Source of the DNA: Marisediminicola antarctica
GTDB lineage: Bacteria > Actinomycetota > Actinomycetes > Actinomycetales > Microbacteriaceae
NCBI RefSeq assembly: GCF_009930795.1
Contig: NZ_CP017146.1
Coordinates: forward strand, 2,914,001-2,978,000
Reading direction: 5' to 3'
DNA: 64,000 nucleotides
Under the pieces are notes generated by a model, which was not told the DNA's origin, ran no database searches, and saw nothing but the letters and a program-made list of their open reading frames with translations. The translations under genes and the position numbers were made by a program. Below are positions 61,270-64,000 of the stretch, in pieces. Numbering within the stretch: the stretch's first letter is position 1; the number at the start of each line of letters is the position of its first letter.

Positions 61270-62265
61270 TCAGCTGTGCCTGGTCCAAAGATGTTCCTCG
61301 AGCCATCCCGAGGCGACACCAATTGAACCCGCGTCGATGTACTCGGTGGATGGAAAGCTTCGAAGGTGGATCGCTACTCGCGCTGCCCAGTCGCCGTCCT
61401 GATGGATGGATTCAATTAGGTAAGCCATGACCGCGAGTGCGTTGTAGACGCCGAACTGTTTGGGCGCGTCTTTCTGGGTCAGGTGCGCGAGCAGCGGCAC
61501 CACTTCGGGTCCGGGGCGCTTGGGCGCGGTCACCAGTTTCCGGTTGAATAGACGTGCATGATGAGCGGCGATGTTGCGAATATAGTTCACGGTCGCAATC
61601 CAGCTCCCCATGAGCCGTTTAGTCGGGACGTCGAAGGAATCGGCGACCTCCGTCGCGATGTCGTTGCGCAAGCCTGCATAGAGGCGGGAAATGTGGCCGA
61701 GCTCGAGAATTTCGGTCATTGCCCAGATCGGCATCCGATCCTCATACTTGTTTCGAAAGTGCGAAACGAACGCTTCATCGGAACTGTCCTGCCGCTCCTT
61801 CACGCGCACCAGCCACTCATCGTGCCGGCTGGGGAGCGCCTCACCGTTTCCATCTGTGCGCTGTGCGATAAACGCCGGTAGGAACAGGGAGGGATCCTCG
61901 TGGGCGAATGCGGAGTATCGTCCCAGCGTGTACCCGAGTCGCATGCAAAATGCGACCTCGATTCGCTCCACTCCCTCGAGCACCAGCAGACGTAGTCGCC
62001 GGTCAAAATCGAGCAGGCGTGTTGCGTGCTCAATACGCGTTCCCGAGCGGTACTTGTTGAGCACGCGAACTCGGCCCCTGCCGTCGTCGTCGAGGTAGCT
62101 CTCCGATTCGCGGAACGGGTAGAGGTACCCGGTCAGCCGGTAATAGCCGACCTCGTGCAGCACTGCAGCTGCGCGGTCCCTGTCGTCCATCTGGATGCCA
62201 CGGGCCACGAGCTGGTTGATCTGTTCCTCGATCGATAGCCACGGTTTGGCGTACTCCACCAGCAC
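61270..62265 (-). CDS. Abi_2 (AbiD/AbiF-like) abortive infection protein
   Basis: A 331-residue Abi_2 family protein. The opening YAKPWLSIEEQINQLVARGIQMDDRDRAAAVLHEVGYYRLTGYLYPFR is the family signature. The HEPN-type RNase motif (RxxxxH) is in IRNIAAHHARLFNR, with an upstream IATVNYI helix. These proteins shut down the host cell on phage infection, probably by cutting RNA. GTGs at 62265 and 62259 are both possible starts; the second has a GGGGGG run five bases upstream. A terminator-like hairpin ends just before the ribosome binding site, which implies that expression depends on readthrough. It neighbours a resolvase. Confidence 0.88.
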   Translation of the reverse strand: MLVEYAKPWLSIEEQINQLVARGIQMDDRDRAAAVLHEVGYYRLTGYLYPFRESESYLDDDGRGRVRVLNKYRSGTRIEHATRLLDFDRRLRLLVLEGVERIEVAFCMRLGYTLGRYSAFAHEDPSLFLPAFIAQRTDGNGEALPSRHDEWLVRVKERQDSSDEAFVSHFRNKYEDRMPIWAMTEILELGHISRLYAGLRNDIATEVADSFDVPTKRLMGSWIATVNYIRNIAAHHARLFNRKLVTAPKRPGPEVVPLLAHLTQKDAPKQFGVYNALAVMAYLIESIHQDGDWAARVAIHLRSFPSTEYIDAGSIGVASGWLEEHLWTRHS

Positions 62266-62270
62266 CCCCC

Positions 62271-62311
62271 AAAAAGAAAATCGGCCCGAGCCGTGAGGCG
62301 AGCGGGCCGAT
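62271..62311 (-). terminator. Intrinsic terminator-like hairpin immediately upstream of the Abi_2 gene
   Basis: On the minus strand ATCGGCCCG (62311-62303) pairs with CGGGCCGAT (62288-62280), with an inner GCC/GGC pair and a TCAC loop. It is followed at once by TTTTCTTTTT (62280-62271), then GGGGGG and the GTG start. A candidate -10 TACGCT lies about ten bases before the stem. This would give a transcript of roughly 45-50 bases ending at the T-tract, or serve as a 5' attenuator. Confidence 0.75.
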
Positions 62312-62466
62312 CATGATGAGATCAGCGTAGCAACAATCACAGCTAACAGCGAGATCGGTCGATAGGGGGATCAGCTTCTGAATGATGCAGCGTCGCACTT
62401 GTGGTTCTTCCCTTGTGACACGGCTCGACCATCGAAATGACTGCTGCAGGTCTCTGGGTTCGGCTG

Positions 62467-62500
62467 TCCCGTTGCTGAGTTGTTTGGCTCGGCAACGGGA
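62467..62500. repeat. Inverted repeat downstream of the resolvase gene
   Basis: TCCCGTTGC (62467-62475) pairs with GCAACGGGA (62492-62500), with inner GAG/CTC able to extend the stem. It lies 18 bases after the resolvase stop on the minus strand. It may be a terminator without a T-tract or part of a recombination site. Confidence 0.5.
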
Positions 62501-62517
62501 GCCGGCGGGTGTGTCTT

Positions 62518-63099
62518 TCAGCGGTCGACCGACTGTCGTTGAACGGTTCGGTACACGGTGGAGCGAGCAACGTTGAACAGCTCGGCAAGCTCGCTCGTGG
62601 AATGCGTCCCCGCCCGATGAACTTCCATCAGGTGGCGTTGCTGGGCCGTCGATAACTTCGGTTGCTTGCCGCGCAAATGGCCCTTCGCTTTGGCCACCTG
62701 CATCCCTTCGCGTGTTCGGGCGCGGATGAGGTCGGATTCGAACTCTGCCACCATCGCCAGAACGTTGAACAGCAGACGCCCGACCGGATCAGTCGGGTCG
62801 TGCACGGATCCGCCGATGCTGAGTTTGACACCCTTGACGGTCAGTTCGTCGATGATGTCTTTCGCATCCCGAAGCGAACGGGCTAGTCGGTCGAGTTTGG
62901 CGACCACGAGGGTGTCGCCGTTCCGACAAGCGGCGAGGGCTTCGCGGAGACCCGGGCGTGCCCGGTTGGTGCCGGTGAGTCCATGGTCGGTGTAGATCAG
63001 GTTCGATCTAACGCCGAGGGCTTCCAGGGCGTTTCGTTGGGCGGTGAGATCTTGCTCGTTCGTGGATACGCGTGCGTATCCGATCAGGAGTTCATTCAT
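62518..63099 (-). CDS. Serine recombinase, resolvase/invertase type
   Basis: A 193-residue small serine recombinase. The catalytic Ser12 is in IGYARVSTNEQDLTAQR, with the arginine motif in VAKLDRLARSLRD and LLFNVLAMVAEFESDLIRARTREG. The C-terminal helix-turn-helix (TSELAELFNVARSTVYRTVQR) binds DNA. Such enzymes resolve Tn3-type cointegrates or invert segments. No transposase or obvious res site is in view, so the rest of its element may lie beyond the right edge or be lost. It is oriented with the Abi_2 gene. Confidence 0.92.
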   Translation of the reverse strand: MNELLIGYARVSTNEQDLTAQRNALEALGVRSNLIYTDHGLTGTNRARPGLREALAACRNGDTLVVAKLDRLARSLRDAKDIIDELTVKGVKLSIGGSVHDPTDPVGRLLFNVLAMVAEFESDLIRARTREGMQVAKAKGHLRGKQPKLSTAQQRHLMEVHRAGTHSTSELAELFNVARSTVYRTVQRQSVDR

Positions 63100-63286
63100 A
63101 ACTGGAACGCTGCTCGTCGGCTGAGCCAGAGGTCAAGAAAGGTCCCGTAAGCGGCACCCAACCGGGCACCCGTCCGAGGCTGCCAACCCCGACAATGCGC
63201 CCCTCAGGAAAAACCCATTTGCCGTCCGGTGAGGGTCCCCCAAACGGGCCGTTGATCGGCCAGAGCGGATGGGGCACCGTTGGGAT

Positions 63287-63700
63287 ATGAAGTGGAGGCT
63301 GGTTGCATTCGGAGCTGTGGCGGCGTGCTCTCTCGCGGGCTGTTCCGTTTCCGTGCCTACAGGTTCGGTATCGATTGAGATCGGCGCAGACGCGGATGCC
63401 CGCCTAGGTACTCAGTTTCCGGTCACCATCACGAGTTCGGATGACCAGGCCGTGGTTGACGAGGTTATGGTCCGCGGTGACTTCCCCACGTTCGAGGACA
63501 TTCTTCTTGGTGAAGTCACGATAGACATCGGCGGAGCATGCCTTTTCAAAACGGACCTGACGGTGGCGGGCGCCTCGGTGACTGTTCACCAGATGAACTG
63601 TTCGCTTTGGATAGCAGCTGATACCCGTAAGACAATCCCGTTTCGGAAACTACTTCTGAAGGCGGGCCGTGCTGCCGGCCCTCAATACGTTGATGCCTGA
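63287..63700 (+). CDS. Putative small lipoprotein
   Basis: A 137-residue protein with lipoprotein signal KWRLVAFGAVAACSLAGC. The mature part is beta-rich (SVSIEIGADADARLG, FPVTITSSDDQAVVDEVMV) and has two internal Cys (GGACLF, QMNCSLW) that might form a disulfide, a layout like the lipoprotein at 58602. The ATG at 63287 lies within 15 bases of another in-frame start (63269). Its 3' end overlaps the convergent gene by 51 bases. Function unknown. Confidence 0.68.
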   Translation: MKWRLVAFGAVAACSLAGCSVSVPTGSVSIEIGADADARLGTQFPVTITSSDDQAVVDEVMVRGDFPTFEDILLGEVTIDIGGACLFKTDLTVAGASVTVHQMNCSLWIAADTRKTIPFRKLLLKAGRAAGPQYVDA

Positions 63701-63871
63701 TGCAACTATGGCTGCAATCAGGAATATCTCACCTGCGGCCGCAAGCCATGAGAACCAGGTTTGGCCAATCCCTCGTTCGAGAGTTGCTAAGAGCAAGATT
63801 AGGAAAAGTCCGGCGCCTAGGGCATAGACAAACGCCAGCGGCGTGCGAATCCGTGCCAAGATTCTGATCAT
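63650..63871 (-). CDS. Small membrane protein
   Basis: A 73-residue protein from the ATG at 63871, with AAGGAA next to it. Two hydrophobic helices (TPLAFVYALGAGLFLILLLATL and WLAAAGEIFLIAAIVASGINVL) flank a short loop. A longer frame to 63952 adds a basic leader. It overlaps the end of the lipoprotein gene on the other strand. No family was recognised; confidence is limited by its size. Confidence 0.5.
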   Translation of the reverse strand: MIRILARIRTPLAFVYALGAGLFLILLLATLERGIGQTWFSWLAAAGEIFLIAAIVASGINVLRAGSTARLQK

Positions 63872-63956
63872 TTCCTTAACCTGTCGCTTCCAACGGTGCG
63901 GTTTTTGAGTACTCCCCAATCTTACAAGCTCACGGCCTTCCGCTTGTGGCACCGTG

Positions 63957-63980
63957 TTTCGCTATCGAACGTTAGCGAAA
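63957..63980. repeat. 8-bp inverted repeat TTTCGCTA-N8-TAGCGAAA
   Basis: A perfect AT-richer inverted repeat with an eight-base centre TCGAACGT. It may be a terminator on the minus strand, where TTTTT precedes rather than follows it, or a protein- or recombinase-binding site. The window ends 20 bases later. Confidence 0.5.
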
Positions 63981-64000
63981 AAGCATGAAGGCTCGTATTG

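Noticed and set aside
63100-63286. Recombination (res) site upstream of the serine recombinase
   Set aside because: Only short GC-rich palindromes such as GGGCCGTTGATCGGCC were seen; no set of three paired subsites could be drawn.

Overview
The window reads as chromosomal DNA of a high-GC Gram-positive actinobacterium, most likely a member of the Microbacteriaceae. The support is indirect. Coding third positions are strongly GC-rich and genes are densely packed with many 4-bp start/stop overlaps. There are mycothiol-linked proteins (a mycoredoxin, a hydroquinone-reductase-type GST, a maleylpyruvate-isomerase-like protein), a Ku/LigD end-joining pair with the Pol-PE-Lig domain order, a maltokinase, a Stealth phosphotransferase and several small actinobacterial families. 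No rRNA, tRNA or CRISPR array was seen.

Layout. 1-831: the 3' end of a secreted M4 (thermolysin-like) protease followed by its probable inhibitor, emfourin, and a terminator. 1258-10652: a leftward block with a NERD protein, adenine phosphoribosyltransferase, a carboxylesterase, an acyl-CoA dehydrogenase, a HelD/HelR RNA-polymerase-associated ATPase, and a tight operon of ribokinase, FAD-linked oxidase and PrsW. 10761-17883: DNA repair (Ada-AlkA fusion, Ku divergent from LigD), a glycosyltransferase coupled to ligD, and a YtxH-like protein. 17884-18615: a gene-free stretch with a strong terminator that suggests an unannotated small transcript. 18616-21518: a small acidic protein, a class IV PLP enzyme, a GST-type reductase and a protein that may use a rare ATC start. 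21519-22065: two separate 19-bp-period tandem repeat arrays. 22066-28440: CYTH/CHAD protein, then oligopeptidase B, mycoredoxin and maltokinase. 28533-36283: SNF2 helicase, metallophosphoesterase, Stealth protein, SGNH hydrolase and an SDR oxidoreductase.

36456-39791 encodes a large secreted family 16 glycoside hydrolase whose catalytic domain appears to sit inside one of its three carbohydrate-binding-like modules. 39883-43227 is a deoC-ALDH-ALDH operon for deoxyribose use in which the second ALDH lacks the catalytic half. 43328-57689 is mostly core genes (ROK kinase, MFS transporter, two thioesterases, ettA, ssb, msrA, aldo/keto reductase, PAP2-lipid-kinase fusion, GYD protein).

From about 57.7 kb to the end the character changes: sparse coding, weaker codon bias, small lipoproteins of unknown function, a Phd/RelE toxin-antitoxin pair, a truncated HAD fragment, an Abi_2 (AbiF-like, HEPN) abortive-infection gene and a serine resolvase. 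This looks like the edge of a genomic island. Its most interesting part is the Abi_2 gene: a short hairpin ending in a T-rich tract, with all the marks of an intrinsic terminator, lies directly upstream on the same strand and ends a few bases before the start codon. That layout resembles RNA-antitoxin/toxin systems, in which a structured RNA and a leaky terminator precede the toxin gene.
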